From an uncultured Chloroflexota bacterium (GTDB lineage Bacteria; Chloroflexota; Dehalococcoidia; Dehalococcoidales; RBG-16-60-22), in contig CAIWTG010000205.1 in NCBI GenBank assembly GCA_903915565.1, forward strand, positions 1 to 19,847: a stretch of DNA of 19,847 nucleotides, in the 5' to 3' direction. A program made the translations under genes and the position numbers. Below, one piece after another: positions 1 through 8,151 of this stretch. Each line of letters opens with the position of its first letter. Positions within the stretch are counted from its first letter, which is position 1. The notes under the pieces were generated by a model that saw nothing but the letters and a program-made list of their open reading frames with translations, did no database searches and had not been told where the DNA came from.

Positions 1-3000
1 GAGGTGCGCCTCGTTGAAGAATCCGTCCGTGTTCAGCGGTACCTTGAGCATGTCCGCCAGTTTGCGGTTTTCCTTTAAGGCATCGATACCGGTGCTCAAT
101 ATCACGTTATCCGCCTCGATTTCGATTGTCTCGGGGAAGTCGGGACTATTTACTGTTACCAGCAGGTCGGCGTCGCCGGAAACGACGGGTAAATTTTCTT
201 TTTCATAGCGTATAAAGATAACACCAGCCTTACGTGCCTCCTGATAATACTTTTCACGGAAGCCGTAGGTGCGGATGTCGCGGTAAAGCACGTAAATATT
301 GATGTTGGGATTCAGTTGCTTCAGCTTCAAGGCATTCTTCACCGCCATGGAGCAGCAAAGCCGGCTGCAATAGCGGCGTTCGTCATTGCGCGAACCGGCG
401 CACTGTATCATCACTATGTTCCGGGCGTTGCGATTGAATTCGCCTTTATAAAGGGAATTTTCCAGCTCAACCTGGGTTATAATTTTTGGTGATTGTCCCA
501 TTCGGAAGTCCTGCGTCAACGCCGGACTGGCGCCGGTAGCCACGATAATCGCCCCACCGGACACCTTGACCTCTTTGCCATCTTGTACCAAAGTGACTTC
601 AAAATTGCCGACAAAACCGGCGACATTTTTGACCTCGCTGTTGAGGTGCAGCTCAATATTGGAATGCTTTTTCATGCGTCTGATAAGGTCGTTAAGGAAG
701 GGTTTGACGTCCTTATGCTCAAGGGTATAATGCAGGTTGGTAAAATTGCCGCCGAGGCGCCAGGTTTTTTCGATAAGGACGGTTTTGTACCCCTGGTCGG
801 CCAGAGATAGAGCCGCCGTCATCCCGCCGACGCCGCCGCCGATAATGAGTCCGGTCTGGTTCACGTTAAAATAAGAGCTCTGTAAAGACTTGAGACGCCT
901 GGCCCTGGCGATGGACATCTGCACCAGCTCGATGGCTTTTTGCGTTGCGGCTTCCGGCTGAGAGGAGTGTACCCAGGAACACTGGTCGCGAATATTTGCC
1001 AGCTCGAAGAGATACTGATTCAATCCAGCCTCGCGCAGCGTATCGCGGAAAATGGGTTCATGAGTGCGGGGCGTGCAGGAAGCCACCACAATCCGATTAA
1101 GGCGATGCTCATGTATCATGTCGCGGATATTGTCCAGGCTGCTGTTAGAGCAGGTGAACATCGTGTCAGCGGTAAATACTACGTCGGGCTCTTTAGCCGC
1201 CGCGTCTCTAACGCGTTCCACGTCCACTACCGAGGCGATATTATGCCCGCAATGGCAGACAAACACACCGATACGCGGCGATTCGTCGGTAATATCGTGT
1301 TCTTCCGGGTAGGCAGTTTTAGTAATCAGGGTATTGCGCGACGGCGCGAGCAGTTCCATCGCCATCGAAGCGGCGGCACTGGCCTGGGTCACGGTTTCCG
1401 GAATATCCTTGGGCTCCTGGAAAGACCCCGCCACAAAGACTCCCCCGCGGGACGTTACCAATGGCGCCAGCCTGTCCGTATTACAGAACCCGTATTCGTT
1501 CAACTCGATTCCGAACTGTTTGGCGGCAGCGGTCGTGGTCAACCCCGGTTCCATGCCTACGGATAAAACCACCAGGTCGAACTCGCGGTCGTTCAGCTTG
1601 TTGTCTTTGTCCACGAAACGCAGTCTTAATTCTTTAGAGCCGGGGATTTGCAGGACGCGCGATGGAATGCCTTTGATGTAGCTGACCCCCTGCTGTTTGG
1701 CCCGTTCATAATACTGGTCGAAGTCCTTGCCGTAGGCGCGGATATCCATATAAAAGACGGATGCCTCCAGCCCCGGCAGATGGTCGGCAGCCACCAGCGC
1801 CTGTTTGGTCGAGACCATACAGCAGACCGAAGAACAATATTCATTACCGCAGCGGGTATCCCGCGACCCGACGCACTGTATCCAGGCGATTCTTTTCGCC
1901 GGCTGGCCGTCCGATGGGCGGATGATGTCGCCATTATAGGGACCGGAGGCGGAAAGCATGCGCTCGAACTGGACGCTGGTCAACACGTTAGGATAGCGTC
2001 CGAAGCCGAACTCACCCTTTTTCTCCGCGGCGAACTCGGTAAAGCCGGGGGTTAAAATTGCAGCACCTATGTCAAGCTCAATGGTGCGGTCCTTCATACA
2101 GTGGTCGACGGCGTTTTGCTCGCAGGCGGTGACGCATTGCAGACACTCGGAACACAAAGCACAGTTCAGACAGCGCTCCGCTTCAGCTAGAGCCTGTTCT
2201 TCCGTCAGGCCGCCCTCGACTTCCTGGAAGTTGCCAGTGCGGTCGGCGACAGCCAAAGCATCAGGCGCGGCGCGCTGAATTTTCTCTTTGCCTTTAGTTG
2301 TGGGCAGCAGCTCCTGTGGGAGCGGTTTGATGGAAGCCTCAAAACGGTCGGCCTTCATATCTTCACCGTTTAAGTAACGCGCTATAGATTCGGCGGCGCG
2401 CTTACCGGCAGCAACTGCCTGGATAACGGAAGCCGGACCGGTTACAGCATCGCCGCCGGCGAAAATACCCTTAATCGAGGTTTGAAGCGTTACGGCGTCA
2501 GCTTTAAGGCTGCCTCTTTCTACGGTGATGGGGGAATCGGACGTCCATTGTTTTTCCAACGCCTGCCCGATGGCTACGATAATGGCATCGGCTTCCAGTG
2601 ATGTGCGGTCGTCATCATCATAAACGGGACTAAAGCGTCCGTTTTCATCATAGACTTTGGTGCACCGCTTCAATTCAATACTACTGACAGCACCGTTACC
2701 CAAAATACGGCGGGGTCCCCAGCCATTTTTAATCGTTATGCCTTCTTCAAGCGTCGCCGTTACTTCTTCGGGCAGAGCCGGCATCTCATCGCGCTGTTCA
2801 AGACACACCATGTTTACATTTTTCGCGCCCAGCCGCAGGGCAGTGCGGGCGACATCTACCGCCACGTTACCGCCGCCGATAACGACGACTTTGTTGGGGA
2901 GTTTGGGCTTATTTTCACCGGCTGCCTGCCGCAGGAACTCAACGCCATAGGTGATGCCTGTCTTATCCTCTCCCTCGACGCCCAGTTTGCGACTGGATTG

Positions 3001-4053
3001 TGCGCCGACCGAGATAAAGATGGCGCCATTTTCTTTTTGTAATTTGTTCAAAGTGATATCGCCGCCGATGCGGGTATTGTAGACAAATTTAACGCCTTTA
3101 CGCTGAATCAGATTGATTTCATGGTCGAGGATATTTTTGGGGAGGCGATATTCCGGAATACCCCAGCGGAGCATGCCGCCGGCAGCCGACGAAGCTTCAT
3201 AGACAGTTACCGCCACACCGCGGCCAGCCAAATCGTCGGCGGCAGCCAGACCGGCCGGTCCAGCACCGATAATAGCCACTTTCTTAGCGTCCGGGGGCGG
3301 GGTTTTTGCTTCCGGTAAAACCAGCTCACCGGAGGCTATCATTTCCATCTCTTTATCCGAGGCAAATCTTTTAAGAAGTCTGATAGCCACTGCTGAATCA
3401 AGTAAACTGCGGGTACACTCGGTTTCGCAGGGGTGAGTGCAAATGCGTCCGCAGATGGCCGAGAGCGGATTCCGCTCACGGATTAGGTTGACGGCTTTGA
3501 TGTATTCCTTTTTCTTAATCAGCTGGACGTAGCCCTGAACGTTAACATTAGCCGGACACTCCACTTTACACGGAGAATGTCCGTTTTTCAAAATACCAAA
3601 GATATTCGGTGTGGCCTGGGGATAATACTTGGCAATCGCCTTACGCGTGCCCAGATTGCGGTCGAACTGGTTGGGAATATTCACCGGGCAGGCGTCGGTG
3701 CATTGGCCGCAGGCGGTGCATTTTTCCTCATTGATGTAGCGGGGTTGAATCTTAACAGTGGCTTTAAAATTGCCCGGCTTACCTTCCAGGTTAGCCAACT
3801 CGGCTAGTGTTAAAATCGTAATATTGGAGTTACGGGCGCATTCCACCAGCTTGGGAGACACGATGCAGGTGGCGCAATCACCGGTGGGAAAGGTTTTATC
3901 GAGTCGCGCCATCATACCGCCGATAGCGGCTTCGCGTTCGACGAGATAAACCTTAAAGCCGGAGTTAGCGAGGTCCAGCGCGGCTTGAATACCCGCAATG
4001 CCCCCGCCCTGAACCAGCACCGCTCCGACCTGTTTTTTTACCTTCTTCGCCAT
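1..4053 (-). CDS. hdrA: HdrA-type flavoprotein with inserted GltD/NfnB-like module (C-terminus cut by window edge)
   Basis: Heterodisulfide-reductase subunit A, the flavin hub that splits or merges electron pairs in HdrABC complexes. ATG at 4053 follows an AAGG-type ribosome site; the frame stays open for 1351 codons to base 1, so the C-terminus is missing. Domains in order: HdrA-type FAD fold (GGG 16-18; Cys 60/63); ferredoxin cluster (Cys 112,115,118,122); a GltD-like block with its N-terminal Cys set (162,166,201,205,209,213), FAD motif GAGPAG from 263 and NAD(P) motif GGGN 393-396; a Cys-rich cluster (628,631,634,637,640,644); an HdrA-type QCVGSRD segment near 720; a second HdrA module starting at VCHCG (Cys 933), with GGGVGG from 1072 and QCAGSRN near 1218. 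Most HdrA proteins have one flavin module. The terminal HdrA ferredoxin clusters would lie beyond base 1. It is the last visible gene of the operon, 29 nt after hdrB. The family call is firm; the partner and substrate assignment is inferred. Confidence 0.93.
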   Translation of the reverse strand, partial: MAKKVKKQVGAVLVQGGGIAGIQAALDLANSGFKVYLVEREAAIGGMMARLDKTFPTGDCATCIVSPKLVECARNSNITILTLAELANLEGKPGNFKATVKIQPRYINEEKCTACGQCTDACPVNIPNQFDRNLGTRKAIAKYYPQATPNIFGILKNGHSPCKVECPANVNVQGYVQLIKKKEYIKAVNLIRERNPLSAICGRICTHPCETECTRSLLDSAVAIRLLKRFASDKEMEMIASGELVLPEAKTPPPDAKKVAIIGAGPAGLAAADDLAGRGVAVTVYEASSAAGGMLRWGIPEYRLPKNILDHEINLIQRKGVKFVYNTRIGGDITLNKLQKENGAIFISVGAQSSRKLGVEGEDKTGITYGVEFLRQAAGENKPKLPNKVVVIGGGNVAVDVARTALRLGAKNVNMVCLEQRDEMPALPEEVTATLEEGITIKNGWGPRRILGNGAVSSIELKRCTKVYDENGRFSPVYDDDDRTSLEADAIIVAIGQALEKQWTSDSPITVERGSLKADAVTLQTSIKGIFAGGDAVTGPASVIQAVAAGKRAAESIARYLNGEDMKADRFEASIKPLPQELLPTTKGKEKIQRAAPDALAVADRTGNFQEVEGGLTEEQALAEAERCLNCALCSECLQCVTACEQNAVDHCMKDRTIELDIGAAILTPGFTEFAAEKKGEFGFGRYPNVLTSVQFERMLSASGPYNGDIIRPSDGQPAKRIAWIQCVGSRDTRCGNEYCSSVCCMVSTKQALVAADHLPGLEASVFYMDIRAYGKDFDQYYERAKQQGVSYIKGIPSRVLQIPGSKELRLRFVDKDNKLNDREFDLVVLSVGMEPGLTTTAAAKQFGIELNEYGFCNTDRLAPLVTSRGGVFVAGSFQEPKDIPETVTQASAAASMAMELLAPSRNTLITKTAYPEEHDITDESPRIGVFVCHCGHNIASVVDVERVRDAAAKEPDVVFTADTMFTCSNSSLDNIRDMIHEHRLNRIVVASCTPRTHEPIFRDTLREAGLNQYLFELANIRDQCSWVHSSQPEAATQKAIELVQMSIARARRLKSLQSSYFNVNQTGLIIGGGVGGMTAALSLADQGYKTVLIEKTWRLGGNFTNLHYTLEHKDVKPFLNDLIRRMKKHSNIELHLNSEVKNVAGFVGNFEVTLVQDGKEVKVSGGAIIVATGASPALTQDFRMGQSPKIITQVELENSLYKGEFNRNARNIVMIQCAGSRNDERRYCSRLCCSMAVKNALKLKQLNPNINIYVLYRDIRTYGFREKYYQEARKAGVIFIRYEKENLPVVSGDADLLVTVNSPDFPETIEIEADNVILSTGIDALKENRKLADMLKVPLNTDGFFNEAHL

Positions 4054-4082
4054 GTTTTGACCTTTCCGGTTAGCTGACTTTT

Positions 4083-4949
4083 TCATAGATTGAGCGCCTG
4101 TAAAACCGCTTTGGGCGGTACCATCAGACGGTTGATGCCCAGCTCCTTAGGTGGGATGCCAAGGCTCAAACCGATTAACTGCGTAATATAAAGCACCGGC
4201 ATGTTATATGTTTTACCGGTAGTTTTCACCATGTCCAGCTGTCTAAGGTCCAGGCTGGTCTGGCACATCGGGCAGGCGGTCACGATGCATTCCGCGCCGG
4301 CGGCTTTAGCTATCTCGATAATCGCGGCGGAACGCGCCACCGTGATATCCGTTCGGGTCAGGTTTAAAGCCCCGCCACAGCATTCAACTTTACCGGGCCA
4401 TTCTAACGCTTCACCGCCGATGGCTTCCACCAGGTTTTCTAAAAGTGTAGGATTTTCCGGATTATCGAAGCCGGTTACTTCGGGCGGACGCAGCAGGTAA
4501 CACCCGTAATAGCTGGCGACTTTAAGGCCGTTGAGCGGCTGTTTCACGGCTTTTTTCAGCTTGGCCGGACCTAAATCATGGGAGAGCACTTCGACGAAGT
4601 GACGCACCGCCACCGAGCCGTCGTAGTCCTGCCCCAAGGCATTCTTAACCTTCTTCCTAACAGCGGGAGAGTTAACGACGTCGTAGTTGGTGTTTTTCGA
4701 GCGGCTGTAACAGGCGGCGCAATTGACTACCATGTCCAGGTTCATCTCTTTAGCTAGTAGTAGATTTGCCGCCGGCAGGGCTGCCGCCAAAATGCGGTCG
4801 GTCTGGTGCGCCGCCGAAGCGCCGCAACACGTCCATCCCTTAATTTCCTGCAGGTCGATGCCCAGCGCTTTAGCCACCGCCAGACATGATTCGTGCATAT
4901 CACGGGCGGTGGAGTGGCTGGCACAACCGGGGTAATAAGCGTATTTCAT
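4083..4949 (-). CDS. hdrB: HdrB-like subunit with two CCG (noncubane Fe-S) domains
   Basis: CoB-CoM heterodisulfide reductase subunit B type. In methanogens this subunit holds two noncubane [4Fe-4S] clusters that cleave the disulfide. Both CCG motifs are complete in this 288-aa protein: Cys 9, CysCys 41-42, Cys 77 and 80; then Cys 150, CysCys 190-191, Cys 226 and 229. The length matches the family. The ATG at 4949 overlaps the hdrC stop in an ATGA arrangement, so the two are translationally coupled, as expected for HdrB-HdrC partners. No signal peptide or membrane segment is visible, so it is cytoplasmic. The real substrate in a bacterium without coenzyme M/B is unknown. Because all ligands are kept, it is probably a working catalytic or electron-transfer subunit. 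Confidence 0.95.
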   Translation of the reverse strand: MKYAYYPGCASHSTARDMHESCLAVAKALGIDLQEIKGWTCCGASAAHQTDRILAAALPAANLLLAKEMNLDMVVNCAACYSRSKNTNYDVVNSPAVRKKVKNALGQDYDGSVAVRHFVEVLSHDLGPAKLKKAVKQPLNGLKVASYYGCYLLRPPEVTGFDNPENPTLLENLVEAIGGEALEWPGKVECCGGALNLTRTDITVARSAAIIEIAKAAGAECIVTACPMCQTSLDLRQLDMVKTTGKTYNMPVLYITQLIGLSLGIPPKELGINRLMVPPKAVLQALNL

Positions 4950-5512
4950 CGGCTCTTCCCCTTTGATTTTGCGGCATTAAAAATGCGTTTCACCTTGCTT
5001 TTGTCCGCACCGGAAGGCGGCAAAATGGCCATCTTACCTTTTTTCAACATCGTTGGGAACTTTTCAACATCATCCATAAGTTTGCCCGTTCCCAGCTTAT
5101 AACCGACTATCATTTGCAGGTCGTAGGCGCGCCCGTAACTCTTGACGGTATCGAGGAAACGACGATTGAACAGAGGGGAATTACCCGCAGGTCTGGCGAC
5201 GCCTTTTTCCAGAGCGATGGCGCGCATGGCATCGATAATCCCGGCGAAGTTAATTTCGTTAGGGCAGCGGGCGTAGCAGGTTTCACAGGACAGGCAAGTC
5301 CAGACGAGGTCGGTCTGCAGTAATTCGTCACCGGCGCCAAGCTGCAGCCTGCGGATAATCTCCGCCGGCGGTGAGGCCACCAGCCCCGAAACCGGGCAGC
5401 CGATGGAGCACTTTTTACACTGGTAACAGGTGGCGAGGTCTACTTCCGCGCGTTTTTCAACTTCAGTACGGAGGTTTTTGCCAGTCGAGCGTTTTTTAAT
5501 CCTTATCGTCAT
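4946..5512 (-). CDS. hdrC: HdrC-like ferredoxin subunit
   Basis: Small iron-sulfur subunit that wires HdrA to HdrB. The 188-aa protein has two classical [4Fe-4S] motifs, Cys 29,32,35,39 and Cys 73,76,79,83, each closed by Pro, with a helical region after them as in HdrC. I place the start at the ATG at 5512, 17 nt after the upstream stop and behind an AAGG-type ribosome site. A longer in-frame opening reaches 5614 but would run deep into the upstream gene. The stop overlaps the hdrB start (ATGA). It is shorter than membrane-linked HdrE/DsrM-type partners and has no transmembrane segment, so a soluble HdrABC complex is expected. Confidence 0.94.
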   Translation of the reverse strand: MTIRIKKRSTGKNLRTEVEKRAEVDLATCYQCKKCSIGCPVSGLVASPPAEIIRRLQLGAGDELLQTDLVWTCLSCETCYARCPNEINFAGIIDAMRAIALEKGVARPAGNSPLFNRRFLDTVKSYGRAYDLQMIVGYKLGTGKLMDDVEKFPTMLKKGKMAILPPSGADKSKVKRIFNAAKSKGKSR

Positions 5513-5529
5513 ATTTTCAACCTTAATAT

Positions 5530-8151
5530 TTATTCGTCCGAATCTTCGGTGGCGACACCCAGTGCCACCAGCTTGACCGGGGCAACCTTTCGGTAGACTT
5601 CGGAAGGTTGACATAACTTACCATCCACCGTCAGGAGGTCGTTCACTTTGACGCCGAAAAGCCGCTCGTTTTCCTCGAGGAAGGGCAGGATAATTTCCCA
5701 ATCGGCATCGGTCACTTTAAAGAAACTTCCGCCGTTAAGCTGCTGTTCGACCATGGATTTCTGCGGGTCGCGAATGTAGATAGCGCCGCCGGAAGCCAGG
5801 GAAAACAGGTTGCTGCCGGCGTAAGGCTCCGACAGCGGAGTAATATTGCCGGCATCGTCGAAGGTAATGCCGTTCAGGATGACGAAGCCGCCGTTGTTAA
5901 ATACGTCGCCGGCCATAAAGGATTCGGCGAGAAAGTCCAGACAGGTGCCGTTAATTACCACCTTGGGTCGGCCTACGGAGTTGATAAGCGGGCGACCGGC
6001 AGCATTGCCCAGAACATAAATAGAACCGCCTTTAGCTCCGTACAAGAAGGTCTGCCCCGTATCGCCATGGATAACTAATTTGCCTGTTTTAATTATCTGT
6101 CCTACCTGGTCCTGGGCATTGCCGTGGACAGTAATCGTCAGTCCGTCTATCCCGGAACCAAGGTAATCGCCGGAGCTATCATAAACGTCGATGGTTACGC
6201 CGTCGGTCATTGGACCCAAGCCGCAGCCGATAAAGCGCTGCCCGGCACAATTGAAGGAGATAAAATGTTTCCATCCTTTAAAATAGGCGTCCATTACTAA
6301 AGCGGCATCGCAATCATTGCCCTCCGGCGGAAATCCTTTAGTATCGATAACCAGGGTGGTTTCATCGCCTTTGGGCGGGCGTAAACCCTGTTTGGTATCA
6401 TAGGTTATCAACCGGTAAGCACCGGCGGTTGTTTCGTCCAGTCCGGGCAAATTACCGAACAGGGTGTGCAGGGTTTCCCTGACCACATGAATGACATGCT
6501 TACGTTTTTTATCGCCGGTGGCGCAGCGGCGGTCATTCAGGAGCGTCAGACAATCAATAGCTGCCGTTGTCAGGGTCGAGTCTTTGGCCAACGCGACAAT
6601 TGCCTCACAGGCAGCGCGAAAATCTGTAAGTGTCCAGGCGGTGAGATTTTTACGGATAAAGTCGAAGGTAGCCGAGCCGCCAGCTTCTAAACTGCGGCGG
6701 ATATCGTCACTGATTTTTTTATCAATATGAGACGAAACGGAAGCTGCAGGAACGGCTTCTATTTCTTTCCCGGACGGCAAACGCACCGGAACTCCAAACT
6801 TGTCGTTGCAGGAAAGCTCGTATTTTCCGGTTTTATTTTTCGATAGGGTAAAGATGAAAGAGCCGCCATCGGTGTGGCTACCGCCGCGCGCATTCCAATA
6901 ACGGTCGGCGACGGGACAGATGCGGCTGTCTTCCTTGGACATGCTTAACAGGGTGGCGTCAATGGCTTGCTTTTCCGAAGCTATCAAACCTACCTGCATC
7001 TTGCCGTCGGCAAAGGCAAAAACCTGCGGGCGCAGCATCGCCGTATCGGTGATGCCGATAAGCTGGAACTTTTGCGCTTGCGGCAGGTTGCGGGCAATTA
7101 TAAAGAACCAGGGACCATCCGGCGAGGCGTGGATATGAGTGGCTTGAATCGCCCGGTACAAGGATTGCTTGTTCTTGGGCAATCTATCATAATCTAACTC
7201 CGAGGTCGGTGCCAAAGCCTCGATGATGTATTCCAGGGGGTAGCGATAGGTCCTATCAAGAAGGTCGAATAACTGTACGGAGACCTCGGTATCGGTTAAG
7301 AACTGGGGGTAGATATTACGCTGCGCCAGATATTCGCACACTGAATGGTAGTTAGCGAAGTCGCCGTTATGCACTAAAGCTGTATTCAAAGCCCCGAAGG
7401 GATGGGCGCCGCCAGGATGCCAGACGCGTCCTTTAGTGGGGAACCGCTGATGAGCAATCCAAGCATGCGCCTTAAGGTCATTGATGCGGTAATAGTCCGT
7501 AATCGCTTCGGCATAACCAACCACTTTGAGTATCATGATGTTTTTACCGTAAGACATCACGAACGCCTTTTTCTCACCCAGCGAAGCATAATACTCCTGG
7601 TTGAGGCTGATGCTTTGCTGATTGATAAACTCGCCTTCCGCTTCGACGCGGGAGAGAGAAGACAATTTGTTTTTCGCCACGAAAGAATCCAGGATGTCCG
7701 TCTTAGGGCGGAGAAAATAGCGATAGACGTCTGGAGGCTTGGCTTCCAGTATCGGTATCGACGTCCAATTCGCGATGGTGTCCAACTTATCGGAGGCAGT
7801 GATTTCAAAATAAGGTTTGAGGTATTTGTCTTCTATATTCCGGATAACGCCCGTATCCAGCACGGCGATGTGCAGCATATAATAGTTCTCCAGCACATCA
7901 GCCGTGACGCCCAGTTGCTCCGGAATAAAGCCCAGCGCCGCAATACCGCCGCCCTTGCCGTTGCCGCGATTGTGCATTTGTTTGGACGGTTCGTGGATGT
8001 GCCGGGCGGCGACAGGTTCGGTACAACAAAAGCCCACCACGCCACAGCCGCCTTCTTCCTCTCCCTTATAGTCGGTAGGGAACGGCAGCCCGATTGATTC
8101 GTTCAGCCTTTGCCGGGACGCTATTAATTTCTCGATTAGTTCGTTGCTCAT
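5530..8151 (-). CDS. Glutamate synthase amidotransferase domain fused to GXGXG domain (archaeal-type GltB1+GltB3)
   Basis: An 873-aa protein joining two parts of glutamate synthase that archaeal-type systems often encode separately. The N-terminal half is a class II glutamine amidotransferase that should release ammonia from glutamine. Its nucleophile is Cys36 in a GGCGVVGF context, so about 35 residues must be clipped or tolerated. Further motifs are HNRG, an AHQR-FPTKG region, the AHPFG segment and HNGD. The C-terminal roughly 250 residues are the GXGXG beta-helix seen at the end of GltB: repeated Gly-rich turns around GNAQDQVG, GDTGQTF, GNAAGRP and GDVFNNGG. The FMN synthase domain that sits between them in bacterial GltB is absent and is supplied by the upstream gene. 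The ATG at 8151 overlaps the upstream stop (ATGA), which suggests paired synthesis. The acceptor for the released ammonia is presumed to be 2-oxoglutarate. Confidence 0.9.
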   Translation of the reverse strand: MSNELIEKLIASRQRLNESIGLPFPTDYKGEEEGGCGVVGFCCTEPVAARHIHEPSKQMHNRGNGKGGGIAALGFIPEQLGVTADVLENYYMLHIAVLDTGVIRNIEDKYLKPYFEITASDKLDTIANWTSIPILEAKPPDVYRYFLRPKTDILDSFVAKNKLSSLSRVEAEGEFINQQSISLNQEYYASLGEKKAFVMSYGKNIMILKVVGYAEAITDYYRINDLKAHAWIAHQRFPTKGRVWHPGGAHPFGALNTALVHNGDFANYHSVCEYLAQRNIYPQFLTDTEVSVQLFDLLDRTYRYPLEYIIEALAPTSELDYDRLPKNKQSLYRAIQATHIHASPDGPWFFIIARNLPQAQKFQLIGITDTAMLRPQVFAFADGKMQVGLIASEKQAIDATLLSMSKEDSRICPVADRYWNARGGSHTDGGSFIFTLSKNKTGKYELSCNDKFGVPVRLPSGKEIEAVPAASVSSHIDKKISDDIRRSLEAGGSATFDFIRKNLTAWTLTDFRAACEAIVALAKDSTLTTAAIDCLTLLNDRRCATGDKKRKHVIHVVRETLHTLFGNLPGLDETTAGAYRLITYDTKQGLRPPKGDETTLVIDTKGFPPEGNDCDAALVMDAYFKGWKHFISFNCAGQRFIGCGLGPMTDGVTIDVYDSSGDYLGSGIDGLTITVHGNAQDQVGQIIKTGKLVIHGDTGQTFLYGAKGGSIYVLGNAAGRPLINSVGRPKVVINGTCLDFLAESFMAGDVFNNGGFVILNGITFDDAGNITPLSEPYAGSNLFSLASGGAIYIRDPQKSMVEQQLNGGSFFKVTDADWEIILPFLEENERLFGVKVNDLLTVDGKLCQPSEVYRKVAPVKLVALGVATEDSDE

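Noticed and set aside
940..1566. Plus-strand open frame of 208 codons inside the hdrA region
   Set aside because: It is antisense to a continuous HdrA frame with clear motifs, has no family resemblance and no ribosome site; it is a shadow frame.
5512..5614. Longer N-terminus for HdrC
   Set aside because: It would overlap the upstream gene by over 80 nt with non-family sequence; the ATG at 5512 has a ribosome site and the normal length.
7402..8097. Plus-strand open frame of 231 codons
   Set aside because: It lies opposite the amidotransferase domain, whose catalytic motifs are all in the minus-strand frame.
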